From Candidatus Tagabacteria bacterium CG_4_10_14_0_2_um_filter_40_13 (GTDB lineage: Bacteria > Patescibacteriota > Minisyncoccia > GCA-002779875), in assembly GCA_002792165.1 (NCBI GenBank), contig PFNV01000030.1:1-23248 (forward strand): 23,248 nt of DNA, given 5' to 3'. The notes under the pieces are model-generated. The model did not search any database and had not been told where the DNA came from. It saw only the letters and a list, made by a program, of their open reading frames with translations. Shown here piece by piece: positions 6,856 through 14,050 of this stretch (position 1 is the first letter of the stretch; each line of letters begins with the position of its first letter). The position numbers and the translations under genes were made by a program.

Positions 6856-8589
6856 CTACTCTATCTCCAGATTAATCTTTTTGATGAAATCGTCAATATT
6901 CATTGTCCCCAAATCACCTTTTCCGCGTTCGCGAACCGCAATTGTTCCGGATTTTTCCTCTTTTTCGCCGACTACTATAATATAAGGCATTTTTTGAAGT
7001 TCGGCATTGCGGATTTTTTTGCCTAAAGTTTCGTTATCATTGTTAAATTTTACCCGCAAATCTTCTTTTGCTAAAATTGTCGTAATCTTTTTTCCGTAAT
7101 CGTTGAATTTTTCGCTTACCGCTATGATTTCAACCTGTACCGGCGCGAGCCAAACCGGGAAAGCTCCGGCATAATGTTCGAGTAAAAATCCGATAAATCT
7201 TTCATGAGTTGAGAGCGGAGCGCGGTGAATCACGTAAGGCATTTCCTCCTTCCCTTTTTCGTTGGTGTATTTAAGGCCAAAGCGCGCAGGCTGGGCGAAA
7301 TCCAATTGAACCGTGCCTAAAGTATATTCTTTTCCGATTATCGAATAAATTTGAATATCTATCTTGGGGCCGTAAAATGCGGCTTCGTTTTCAGCTTCAT
7401 AATAATCAACTTTCAATTCCTTGAGGACTTCGCGGAGTATTTTTTCGTTTTCTACCCAGGCTTTCGGCATATCGATATATTTTTCGCCGAGTTCTTTTTT
7501 ATCGTGAAGCGACAGGCGGTATTTTGTTTTCTTGACGCCAAAAAGATTGTAATAATATTCGTGTAGTTCTATGACTTTTTTTATTTCTTCTTTTACCTGG
7601 TCAGGCCTTACATAAATATGAGCGTCGTTCATTTCCATTGACCTTACCCGCATCAGTCCCTGGAGTTCTCCGCTTTTTTCGTATCTGTGGCAAAGGCCGT
7701 ATTCCGCCAGGCGCAAAGGCAATTCGCGGTAGCTCCGCGGCCTGGAAGCGTAAACCGCGTGATGAAACGGACAGTTCATCGGTTTCAAATAATAATTTTC
7801 GCCGTCTATGTCCATCGGCGAGTACATGCTTTCTTTGTAATGGGGAAGGTGGCCGCTTTTTATAAAAAGACTTTCCCTGGCGATTATCGGGGTGCTTACA
7901 CGCTGGTATCCTTCGATTGCCTCTTTTTTCTTGGCCAAATCTTCGAGCAAGTCTTTAATAATGGTTCCGTTGGGAAGCCAAATCGGAAGTCCTTGGCCGA
8001 TTTCTTCGCTGAAAGTGAATATTTCCAATTCTTTGCCGAGTTTTCTATGGTCGCGTCTTTCAGCTTCTTCCTGCATTTGAATATAATTTTTCAATTCATC
8101 GGGGGAATCGAAAGCAACCGCGTAAATTCTCGTGAGCATCGGATTTTTTTCAGAACCTTTCCAGTAAGCACCGGCGATTTTCATCAGCTTGAAACTTACC
8201 GTTTTTAAGTCTTCGGTTGAATCAATATGCGGCCCGGCGCAAAGGTCAATAAATTCGCCCGACTTATAAATAGAAATCAGCTGCTTGTTTTTTCTCAATT
8301 CTTCTATGAGTTCAAGTTTATATGGCTGGCTCGCGAATATTTTTTTGGCCTCATCAGCTGGAATTTCCCGGCGTTCAAATTCAAAATTCCCCTTGATCAA
8401 CTTCGTCATTTTTTTTTCCAATTTTTCAAAACAATCGGCACCGGGCGGGGGGCCGTTGAAATCAAAATCATAATAGAATCCGTTTTCTATTGTCGGCCCG
8501 ATTCCAAGCTTCGTATCCGGCCGCAAATCCAAAACCGCCATCGCGAGCATGTGGGCTAGAGAGTGTCGTTTTGTTTCAATATCAGCCAT
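6856..8589 (-). CDS. thrS: Threonine--tRNA ligase, form lacking the TGS domain
   Basis: ThrRS charges tRNA-Thr and clears mischarged Ser-tRNA-Thr. I start it at MADIETKRHSLAHMLA (577 aa). An upstream in-frame ATG at 8622 would add 11 residues, but the -10 box TATTGT (8596-8601) places the transcript start at the chosen ATG. Against the common ~640 aa, the N-terminal TGS domain is absent and the protein begins with the editing domain: H-x3-H in HSLAHM and C-x3-H in DLCAGPHID. The class II core has MNCPFHHAVY (zinc Cys), GLCHRYEKSGELQGLMRVRS (motif 2), MNDAHIY (zinc His) and VIHRAPLSTHERFIGFLLEH (motif 3). The anticodon-binding domain is at the C-terminus (APVQVEIIAVSEKF to MPYIIVVGEKE). Confidence 0.96.
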   Translation of the reverse strand: MADIETKRHSLAHMLAMAVLDLRPDTKLGIGPTIENGFYYDFDFNGPPPGADCFEKLEKKMTKLIKGNFEFERREIPADEAKKIFASQPYKLELIEELRKNKQLISIYKSGEFIDLCAGPHIDSTEDLKTVSFKLMKIAGAYWKGSEKNPMLTRIYAVAFDSPDELKNYIQMQEEAERRDHRKLGKELEIFTFSEEIGQGLPIWLPNGTIIKDLLEDLAKKKEAIEGYQRVSTPIIARESLFIKSGHLPHYKESMYSPMDIDGENYYLKPMNCPFHHAVYASRPRSYRELPLRLAEYGLCHRYEKSGELQGLMRVRSMEMNDAHIYVRPDQVKEEIKKVIELHEYYYNLFGVKKTKYRLSLHDKKELGEKYIDMPKAWVENEKILREVLKELKVDYYEAENEAAFYGPKIDIQIYSIIGKEYTLGTVQLDFAQPARFGLKYTNEKGKEEMPYVIHRAPLSTHERFIGFLLEHYAGAFPVWLAPVQVEIIAVSEKFNDYGKKITTILAKEDLRVKFNNDNETLGKKIRNAELQKMPYIIVVGEKEEKSGTIAVRERGKGDLGTMNIDDFIKKINLEIE

Positions 8590-8595
8590 AAAATA

Positions 8596-8622
8596 ACAAT
8601 ACCATAATTGATTATTTTTCAA
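8596..8622 (-). promoter_or_regulatory. Promoter of thrS
   Basis: On the minus strand, an extended -10 TGGTATTGT (hexamer 8596-8601) is preceded by a -35-like TTGAAA (8617-8622) at a short 15-nt spacing. The predicted start coincides with the A of the thrS ATG (8589), so the mRNA would be leaderless. There is no Shine-Dalgarno sequence. Confidence 0.4.
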
Positions 8623-8677
8623 AATTGTTCATAATTTAATTATTAGAAATTGGATGTTTGATTTTAAGTCATAATTT

Positions 8678-8962
8678 ATGAAATTCATTATTCCTTTTAT
8701 TATTACTGCAATCGGACAAGTTTTTTGGCTATGGTCTAGAGGTGGTCGTTTGCCAATATGGCCACGAGAGGCCGATGAATTAGATCAAATGATATATCGT
8801 CCTTTCGCTTCACCTATTCTCTTTTCTATAGGCGCAGTGTTGACTGTATATGGACTTTATAAATCTTATTTCGTTGAATGGTGGATGTTGTTAATTAGTT
8901 TTTTTCGGAGGAGCCCTTTTAGCAAAAATAATTTATATTTTAATAATTCGACGCTTTATTGA
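8678..8962 (+). CDS. Small hypothetical membrane protein (94 aa)
   Basis: I recognise no family. Two hydrophobic segments are visible: KFIIPFIITAIGQVFWLW (about residues 2-19) and ASPILFSIGAVLTVYGLY with the following WWMLLISFF (about 45-75). They are joined by a polar, acidic loop (PREADELDQMIYRP). The C-terminal tail is basic and Asn-rich. This predicts a two-helix inner-membrane protein. The start ATG is the first in frame; no Shine-Dalgarno sequence is seen, as for most genes here. It precedes the NYN gene by 52 nt on the same strand, so co-transcription is possible. The frame spans most of the space between thrS and the NYN gene, but its small size keeps confidence moderate. Confidence 0.55.
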   Translation: MKFIIPFIITAIGQVFWLWSRGGRLPIWPREADELDQMIYRPFASPILFSIGAVLTVYGLYKSYFVEWWMLLISFFRRSPFSKNNLYFNNSTLY

Positions 8963-9014
8963 ATGATCTTCATTATTATTTCAAAGGTTAAACATTTTTT
9001 AGCAAAATAAGTTT

Positions 9015-9542
9015 ATGATCTTAAAAGAAAACAATTATGCATATATAGACGGCAATAATTTATACCGTGGTGTAAAAAATTCCGGTTGGAATATTGATTT
9101 TCTAAGATTTAGAAAATGGCTAACTGATAAATACGGAGTGACTATGGCTTATTATTTTATCGGTTTAATTCCCAAGGAGAAGGATATGTATGAAGCATTA
9201 CAGAAAGCGGGTTTTACATTAATGTTTAAAGAAGTAGTTTATGATGGCGATAAAAAAGCAAAAGGAAATTGCGATACTGATTTAGTCTTGCAGGCGGCGA
9301 GAGATGTTTATGAAAATTCTTGCGAGAATTTAATATTGGTTACTAGTGACGGAGATTATGCGAGTTTAGTAAAATTTTTGCAAGAAAAAAACAAATTGAA
9401 AATTATCCTTTCCCCGAGTATTCAAGAAAAATGTTCAATATTATTAAAAAGAACTAACGCACCAATTACTTATCTAGGCGACATAAAAACCAAGATTTTA
9501 TTGTCCAATAAAGAAAAAACCCCCATTAAGGACGAACCTTAA
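9015..9542 (+). CDS. NYN-domain (PIN-like) putative ribonuclease
   Basis: This 175-aa protein belongs to the NYN/DUF88 (LabA-like) group of PIN-fold proteins, many of which are RNA nucleases. The acidic residues that define the metal site are present: D12 in YIDGNNLY, D87 and D89 in GNCDTDLVLQAARD, and D112 and D114 in LVTSDGDYASLV. The core is a Rossmann-like alternation with the strand NLILVTSD typical of the family. No fused domain is seen. The target is unknown; RNA processing or phage defence are both known for relatives, and nothing here decides. The last four codons and the stop (9540-9542) lie inside the bidirectional terminator hairpin shared with dnaE. Confidence 0.88.
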   Translation: MILKENNYAYIDGNNLYRGVKNSGWNIDFLRFRKWLTDKYGVTMAYYFIGLIPKEKDMYEALQKAGFTLMFKEVVYDGDKKAKGNCDTDLVLQAARDVYENSCENLILVTSDGDYASLVKFLQEKNKLKIILSPSIQEKCSILLKRTNAPITYLGDIKTKILLSNKEKTPIKDEP

Positions 9543-9554
9543 TAGGGTTTTTTT
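9513..9554. terminator. Bidirectional terminator between NYN gene and dnaE
   Basis: ATTAAGG (9525-9531) pairs with CCTTAAT (9537-9543), then CCC (9521-9523) with GGG (9545-9547), and an A-run on the left faces the T-run 9548-9554 on the right. It ends both convergent units. The stem includes the NYN stop codon. Confidence 0.85.
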
Positions 9555-9629
9555 CGTAGTTATATTGTCATTATAGCAAGCGCTTATTAAAAGTCAATAG
9601 AGTCAAAAGTTATCCACAAATGCCATTTT

Positions 9630-12600
9630 TTACAATCTTCTTAGTTCATCCGCGATAATCGAGGGGTTGCTGTTGCGGAATGAGAGCTTGCCTTTGATTA
9701 CAATGCAATTGCCGATTTGGAAAAAATGGCCGAAGGCGAGAAGCATTCTCGGGAAAATCACAACTTCAATGCTGTCGGAAAAATCGGCAAGTCTTACGAA
9801 AAGCATGGGTTCTCCTTTTTTGGTGATGATTTTTTTTATTTCCTCAATCATTCCCGCGGCGACCACCGGCGTTCCGTCTCCTAGTTTTTTGATATCCGCG
9901 ATGTTCACTTTGTATTTCTTGAGGGCGTCTTTGAATTTTTCAAGCGGGTGTCCGGAAACATACAAGCCAAGCAATTCTTTTTCCCACTGAAGTTTTTCTT
10001 TGGAAGTCGCGGGAGTTGTTTCTTTTAATTTCAATCCGGGAAGAGATGATTTGTCTTCGACGAGACTGAAAAGGGAAGATTGATTTTTATTCGATGTTTT
10101 TCCGCTCTCTTTATGGTATTCCAAAATTTTATCCATGTTTTCGATAATCGCGTTTCTTTCGGCGAGTTTGTCGAGCGCGCCGGTTTTCGCAAGCGCTTCG
10201 AGAGATTTTTTATTCAGGTCTTTATCGCGGACGCGTTCCAATAAATCATTAAGAGAGCGGAAGAGACCGCCGCGCTCTCTTTCGCCCACGAGCGCTTCGA
10301 CTATATTGTGGCCGACATTTTTAATGCCAGCCAATCCGAAACGGATAAAAGACGGCTCGCCTCGCTGAGTCGAAGCGGGCGGATCCGGAGTAAAACTTTG
10401 CATACTTACATTAATATCCGGCCCCAGCACTTTTATTCCCAGGCGTTCGCATTCCGTCACCAAAAGAGCGATTTTCTCGACGTCTTTTTCTTCGGCAGCC
10501 ATTGCCGCGGTCATAAATTCCAGAGGATAGTGCGTTTTAAGATAAGCGGTTTGATAGGCGATTGAGGCGTAAGCCGCGGCGTGCGAGCGATTGAAGCCGT
10601 AGCTTCCGAACGGTTCGATCAATTTCCAAAGCGCGTCTCCCAAGGATTTTGAGTCCGTATTTTCAAGGACGCCCTTTACGAATTTCTCTTTTTGTTCCAT
10701 CATCAGTTTTTTTATTTTTTTGCCGACTGCTTTGCGCAAAGTATCGGCTTGAGGCATTGTGAATCCCGCAACATCGCGAGCCATTTGCATCAATTGTTCC
10801 TGATAAATCATGATGCCGTAAGTGTTTTTTAGTATCGGTTCAAGTTTCGGATGAAGATAGGAAATTTTTTCCTGGCCGTGCTTCCTTTTTATATATGAAG
10901 GGATAAGCTCCATCGGACCCGGACGGTAAAGGGAAATCATAGCAATGATATCTTCGAAATTTGTCGGCACCAGTTCTTTTAAGTAATGCGTCATTCCCGA
11001 ACCTTCGAGTTGGAACACGCTTACCGTGTGTCCGCCTGCCAAAGTTTTGAACACTTTCGGATCATTCGGTTCGAGGTTTTTCGTGTCGATTTCTTTTTGA
11101 TGAATTTCTTTAATAAGATTCATTGTTGATTCGATGATTGTAAGATTTTTTAATCCTAAGAGGTCCATTTTAAGGAGGCCCAAGTCTTCGACGGCATGCA
11201 TTTCGTATTGAGAGATGACAATTTGGTTTTTAATTCCTTCTTCGCCTTTTGCAGTCGCGTACTGCAAAGGAATTGATTCATCAAGAGGATTTTTTGTGAT
11301 GACGATTCCGCAGGCGTGTACCGAAGCGTGTCTGGCGACGCCTTCCAGTTTTTTTGCCGTATCAAGAAGTTTTTGCGTATCGGGGTTGGAATGATAGGAA
11401 TTTTTGAGTTCAGTTACTCTATTCAGCGCTTTTTTAAGCGAAAATCCGAATGGAATCATTTTTGCGAGTTCATCGCAAAAACTATAATTAAAACCAAGCG
11501 CCCGGCCGGCGTCGCGGATTGCGGCGCGCGCTGCCATTGTTCCGAAAGTGATGATTTGGGCGACATGGTCAGTACCGTATTTTTTGGAAAGATATTCTAT
11601 AACTTCATCCCGCCTTGTGTCGGCAAAATCAAGGTCGATATCGGGCATAGAGATTCTTTCCGGATTTAAAAAACGTTCGAAAAGAAGATTGTATTTAAGC
11701 GGATCAATGTCGGTGATGCTTAAAATGTAGGAAACCAAAGAGCCGGCGGCAGAACCTCGGCCCGGACCGACAACAATGCCATTGTTCTTTGCCCAATTGA
11801 CGAAATCCTGAACAATCAAAAAATACGGCGCAAAACCTGTTTTCCCGATGACCGAAAGTTCGTATTTAAGGCGATTTTTTATTTCTTCGGATATGCTCTG
11901 GCCGAATCTTTCCGGAAGTTTCTTTTCGCAAAGTTTTTCAAGATAGGAATCGGGAGTTTCTTTTTCGGGAACTTCGAAATAGGGAAGCTGGATTTTTCCC
12001 AATTCGATCGTGACATTGCATCTCTCGGCGATTTTTACGGTATTCTCTATTGCTTCCGGCGTATTCTTAAAAAATTCCGCCATTTCATCTCCGCCGGTGA
12101 AAGAAAAATCGTCTTCTTTCATTGTAAGCCGTTCATCGTCGCTTATTTTATTATTTGTCTGAACCGCCAAGAGAATGTCTTGGGCTTCGGCGTCTTCGCG
12201 TTTCAGATAATGGATATCCTGGGCTGCGACAAGCGGCGTCCCTGTTTTTTTGGCGAGCTCCACGAGCTGTTTTTGTATCTTTGCGTGATTGGGAATTCCG
12301 GGATGGTGTTCTATTTCTATAAAAAAAGAATTTTTTCCGAAAATGCCCTGGTATTCCAAAACAAGTTCTTCGGCTCTTTCCGGGTCGTTGGCAAGAAGAG
12401 CGCGTGAAAGTTCTCCGGATAGACAGGCCGAAAGAGCGATCAGCCCTTTCGAATATTTGCGGATGGTTTCTTTGTCAAGACGGGGTTTATAATAGAACCC
12501 TTCAAGGTTGGAAATGGAGACGAGTTTCAAAAGATTTTGATAGCCAACGTTATTTTCCGCTAAAAGTATCAAGTGATAGCGTTTGTCGTCGATGCCGGAT

Positions 12601-12833
12601 TGCTTTTCATAAAGCGAACGCTTGGCAAGATACGTCTCAACTCCGATAATCGGTTTTAATCCGGCGGCTCTCGCTTTTTTGTAGAATTCAATGGCGCCGT
12701 AAAGATTGCCATGGTCTGTTAAAGCTAAGGCCGGCATTTTGAGCCGAACCGCTTCGTTTACCAAGTCATCAATTTTCGCGAGACCGTCAAGAAGGGAATA
12801 GTGGGAATGAGTATGTAGGTGCACAAAAGACAT
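9630..12833 (-). CDS. dnaE: DNA polymerase III alpha subunit
   Basis: This is the replicative C-family DNA polymerase, 1067 aa (E. coli DnaE is 1160). It starts with the PHP domain (FVHLHTHSHYSLLDGLAKI, then LALTDHGNLYGAIEFYKKA). The palm has VGPGRGSAAGSLVSYILSI and MPDIDLDFADTRRDEVIEYL, with catalytic aspartates among D398, D400 and D402. Further along are GIMIYQEQLMQMARDVAGF, FGSYGFNRSHAAAYASIAY and the helix-hairpin-helix region IRFGLAGIKNVGHNIVEAL. The C-terminus ends shortly after an OB fold (TPVVAAGMIEEIKKIITKKG, then LADFSDSIEVVIFP); the long tau-binding tail of E. coli is lacking. A short proline-rich insertion (DPPASTQRGEP, near residue 820) comes from a small palindrome. Its promoter predicts a leaderless transcript starting at the ATG. 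It is transcribed alone. Confidence 0.97.
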   Translation of the reverse strand: MSFVHLHTHSHYSLLDGLAKIDDLVNEAVRLKMPALALTDHGNLYGAIEFYKKARAAGLKPIIGVETYLAKRSLYEKQSGIDDKRYHLILLAENNVGYQNLLKLVSISNLEGFYYKPRLDKETIRKYSKGLIALSACLSGELSRALLANDPERAEELVLEYQGIFGKNSFFIEIEHHPGIPNHAKIQKQLVELAKKTGTPLVAAQDIHYLKREDAEAQDILLAVQTNNKISDDERLTMKEDDFSFTGGDEMAEFFKNTPEAIENTVKIAERCNVTIELGKIQLPYFEVPEKETPDSYLEKLCEKKLPERFGQSISEEIKNRLKYELSVIGKTGFAPYFLIVQDFVNWAKNNGIVVGPGRGSAAGSLVSYILSITDIDPLKYNLLFERFLNPERISMPDIDLDFADTRRDEVIEYLSKKYGTDHVAQIITFGTMAARAAIRDAGRALGFNYSFCDELAKMIPFGFSLKKALNRVTELKNSYHSNPDTQKLLDTAKKLEGVARHASVHACGIVITKNPLDESIPLQYATAKGEEGIKNQIVISQYEMHAVEDLGLLKMDLLGLKNLTIIESTMNLIKEIHQKEIDTKNLEPNDPKVFKTLAGGHTVSVFQLEGSGMTHYLKELVPTNFEDIIAMISLYRPGPMELIPSYIKRKHGQEKISYLHPKLEPILKNTYGIMIYQEQLMQMARDVAGFTMPQADTLRKAVGKKIKKLMMEQKEKFVKGVLENTDSKSLGDALWKLIEPFGSYGFNRSHAAAYASIAYQTAYLKTHYPLEFMTAAMAAEEKDVEKIALLVTECERLGIKVLGPDINVSMQSFTPDPPASTQRGEPSFIRFGLAGIKNVGHNIVEALVGERERGGLFRSLNDLLERVRDKDLNKKSLEALAKTGALDKLAERNAIIENMDKILEYHKESGKTSNKNQSSLFSLVEDKSSLPGLKLKETTPATSKEKLQWEKELLGLYVSGHPLEKFKDALKKYKVNIADIKKLGDGTPVVAAGMIEEIKKIITKKGEPMLFVRLADFSDSIEVVIFPRMLLAFGHFFQIGNCIVIKGKLSFRNSNPSIIADELRRL
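10358..10381. repeat. Small palindrome inside dnaE
   Basis: CGCCTCGCT (10358-10366) pairs with AGCGGGCG (10374-10381) with one bulged T, loop GAGTCGA. It encodes the proline-rich loop DPPASTQRGEP just before the conserved FIRFGLAGIKNVG block, a place where relatives vary in length. It may be an in-frame dispersed palindrome. Confidence 0.45.
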
Positions 12834-12839
12834 ATTTCT

Positions 12840-12868
12840 AGTTTACAAAAAAAATCTTCAAAGGCAAA
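12840..12868 (-). promoter_or_regulatory. Promoter of dnaE
   Basis: On the minus strand the -35-like TTTGCC (12863-12868), 17-nt spacer and -10 TAAACT (12840-12845) put the transcript start on the dnaE ATG (12833). The -35 is weak; the -10 position matches that of other genes in the window. Confidence 0.4.
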
Positions 12869-12919
12869 ATACTTACCTAACGGCAGACAAGCATCTGGTT
12901 TTTTTATTTCCCGAATTTG

Positions 12920-12949
12920 ACAAAAATGAACGACCGCGCCATTTTGTTA
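12920..12949. repeat. Palindrome copy 1, upstream of the 253-aa gene
   Basis: The sequence ACAAAAATG...CATTTTGTT is an imperfect inverted repeat around the core CGACCGCG. By eye about 23 of 30 positions match copy 2 at 13956-13985, downstream of the same gene. Together they bracket the 253-aa gene with its promoter and terminator. Confidence 0.5.
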
Positions 12950-12967
12950 AATTAAGTTTTTTTATCC

Positions 12968-12996
12968 TTGACGTCGCTGTGGATATTTGCTAGGAA
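12968..12996 (+). promoter_or_regulatory. Promoter of the 253-aa gene
   Basis: The -35 is TTGACG (12968-12973), 17-nt spacer, and -10 TAGGAA (12991-12996) preceded by an extended TGC. The start near 13003 leaves a ~129-nt untranslated leader, far longer than at other genes in the window. Confidence 0.5.
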
Positions 12997-13002
12997 TGAA
13001 TT

Positions 13003-13131
13003 GCTCTTTGAAAACTTGGTTTGACGGGAAGACGTCGGCTTAATGATGAGCCGATAATGGTCTAAAACTCGGAAAATCGGGTAGATTTATTGTTCGATGA
13101 GCAACAATAAAATCGACAGGAGGAAAGAGAA
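13003..13131 (+). promoter_or_regulatory. Structured 5' leader with strong ribosome binding site
   Basis: Hairpin 1 is TCGGCT (13035-13040) with AGCCGA (13049-13054). Hairpin 2 is TTATTGTT (13087-13094) with AACAATAA (13103-13110), extendable through GAT/ATC past a bulge. CCGAT (13051-13055) can alternatively pair with ATCGG (13076-13080), which would open hairpin 1. AGGAGG at 13118-13123, 8 nt before the ATG, follows hairpin 2 at once. This could be a regulatory leader; no known riboswitch was recognised. Confidence 0.45.
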
Positions 13132-13893
13132 ATGTCAGATGTCAAAAAACAATGGAAGGAAAGGGAAGAGCTTTCCATTGGCGAACTCGAGGATATATGG
13201 TTCGCCAACAGGAATCTTGAAATGGCCAGAAGCATTATTCTGGCAGTGAAAGATTTCCAGAAAATTACTTTGGAAGAAAAATTAGAGTTCTTACAAAGCG
13301 TTCTTTACGAGCAAAATAATTTAAGCCGTGAGAGTGAATTTCAATATATTTGTAACCCGCTTTTGGAAACTTTTCTATTTCTTCTTCCGGAATGGAAACA
13401 AGAGTCCTCCGATAGGAATGGGAGACCATACGCAAGACTGATTCTGGTTTTGTTATCCAAGAAAGATTTTTATTCTTACATTAATATTTCAGCCGGACAG
13501 GTTAAAAAATTCGTCCATTCTTACCTTAATAATGTCAGAAAAGAAGATATGAAAGAATATCCGATTATTGATGTTTTAATTAATAATCGGATGTTTAAGG
13601 AGTTGGTGAATTACAATTTTGTTTCGGATGAGACAATAAAGACATTATGGGATTTTTTGTTTACCAAACCCGGAAATTATGCAGATGAATATTTAAAAAT
13701 CATAAATTTAGATCATTTTTTGAACGTTAGGCGCGAACCAAATTCTGACAGGATGAAAGAACTTCTTTGCTCTTGGGATAAAATTGAAAATCGGCACGCA
13801 TTATCCACGCTTTGGACTTTGTTAGCCAAAAAAGGGGAATTGCAGAAGATTTTTGGAGTCGAAAAAACCGAAGAAATTAAAAAGACCGAGTAA
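13132..13893 (+). CDS. Unrecognised 253-aa protein, predicted all-helical
   Basis: I do not recognise a family. The protein is soluble, has no signal peptide or membrane segment, and reads as a series of amphipathic helices (for example TLEEKLEFLQSVLYEQNNL, NPLLETFLFLLPEWKQ, RHALSTLWTLLAKKGELQKI). That spacing would fit a HEAT/ARM-like solenoid, but no repeat is clear enough to claim. One cysteine is in EFQYICNP and one in MKELLCSWDKIENR. It is a single-gene unit with its own promoter, a ~129-nt structured leader, a consensus AGGAGG ribosome binding site and an intrinsic terminator. This differs from the near-leaderless housekeeping genes around it. It is flanked by two similar palindromes (12920-12949, 13956-13985). 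Confidence 0.8.
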   Translation: MSDVKKQWKEREELSIGELEDIWFANRNLEMARSIILAVKDFQKITLEEKLEFLQSVLYEQNNLSRESEFQYICNPLLETFLFLLPEWKQESSDRNGRPYARLILVLLSKKDFYSYINISAGQVKKFVHSYLNNVRKEDMKEYPIIDVLINNRMFKELVNYNFVSDETIKTLWDFLFTKPGNYADEYLKIINLDHFLNVRREPNSDRMKELLCSWDKIENRHALSTLWTLLAKKGELQKIFGVEKTEEIKKTE

Positions 13894-13904
13894 ATTATTT
13901 TACG

Positions 13905-13940
13905 AACCAGAGGCAGAAATGTCCCTGGTTTTTTGTTTTT
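13905..13940 (+). terminator. Terminator of the 253-aa gene
   Basis: AACCAG (13905-13910) pairs with CTGGTT (13925-13930), with further GG/CC pairing inside, followed by a T-rich run to 13940. It begins 11 nt after the stop codon. Confidence 0.8.
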
Positions 13941-13955
13941 CAAATATGTATGTAT

Positions 13956-13985
13956 AACAAAATGTCGCGACCGCGATATTTTGTT
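13956..13985. repeat. Palindrome copy 2, downstream of the 253-aa gene
   Basis: This is a 30-nt near-perfect palindrome. The left half AACAAAATGTCGCG and the right half CGCGATATTTTGTT differ from exact complementarity by one G-T pair and the central bases. It shares the CGACCGCG core and the ATTTTGTTA right arm with copy 1 (12920-12949). Confidence 0.6.
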
Positions 13986-14034
13986 AGTTTTGCTAGTTTA
14001 CGAAATGAATTTATTTAATTTATTATATTGGAAA

Positions 14035-14043
14035 TGTTATGAT
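14035..14043 (+). promoter_or_regulatory. Extended -10 promoter of rnhB
   Basis: TGTTATGAT is an extended -10 (hexamer 14038-14043). No good -35 is visible, which is tolerated with extended -10 boxes. The predicted start at 14050 is one base from the GTG start codon, giving a leaderless-type mRNA. Confidence 0.45.
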
Positions 14044-14050
14044 ATTTTAA

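Noticed and set aside
8590..8622. thrS start at the in-frame ATG at 8622
   Set aside because: It lies upstream of the predicted transcript start, and MADIETKRHSLAHML is a natural beginning of the editing domain.
12891..12912. Intrinsic terminator near CAGACAAGCATCTGG and the T-run
   Set aside because: The stem is only four base pairs and no gene ends before it on the plus strand.
13132..13893. A HEAT-repeat or defence function for the 253-aa protein
   Set aside because: Helical pattern is suggestive only; no repeat consensus or catalytic motif could be shown.
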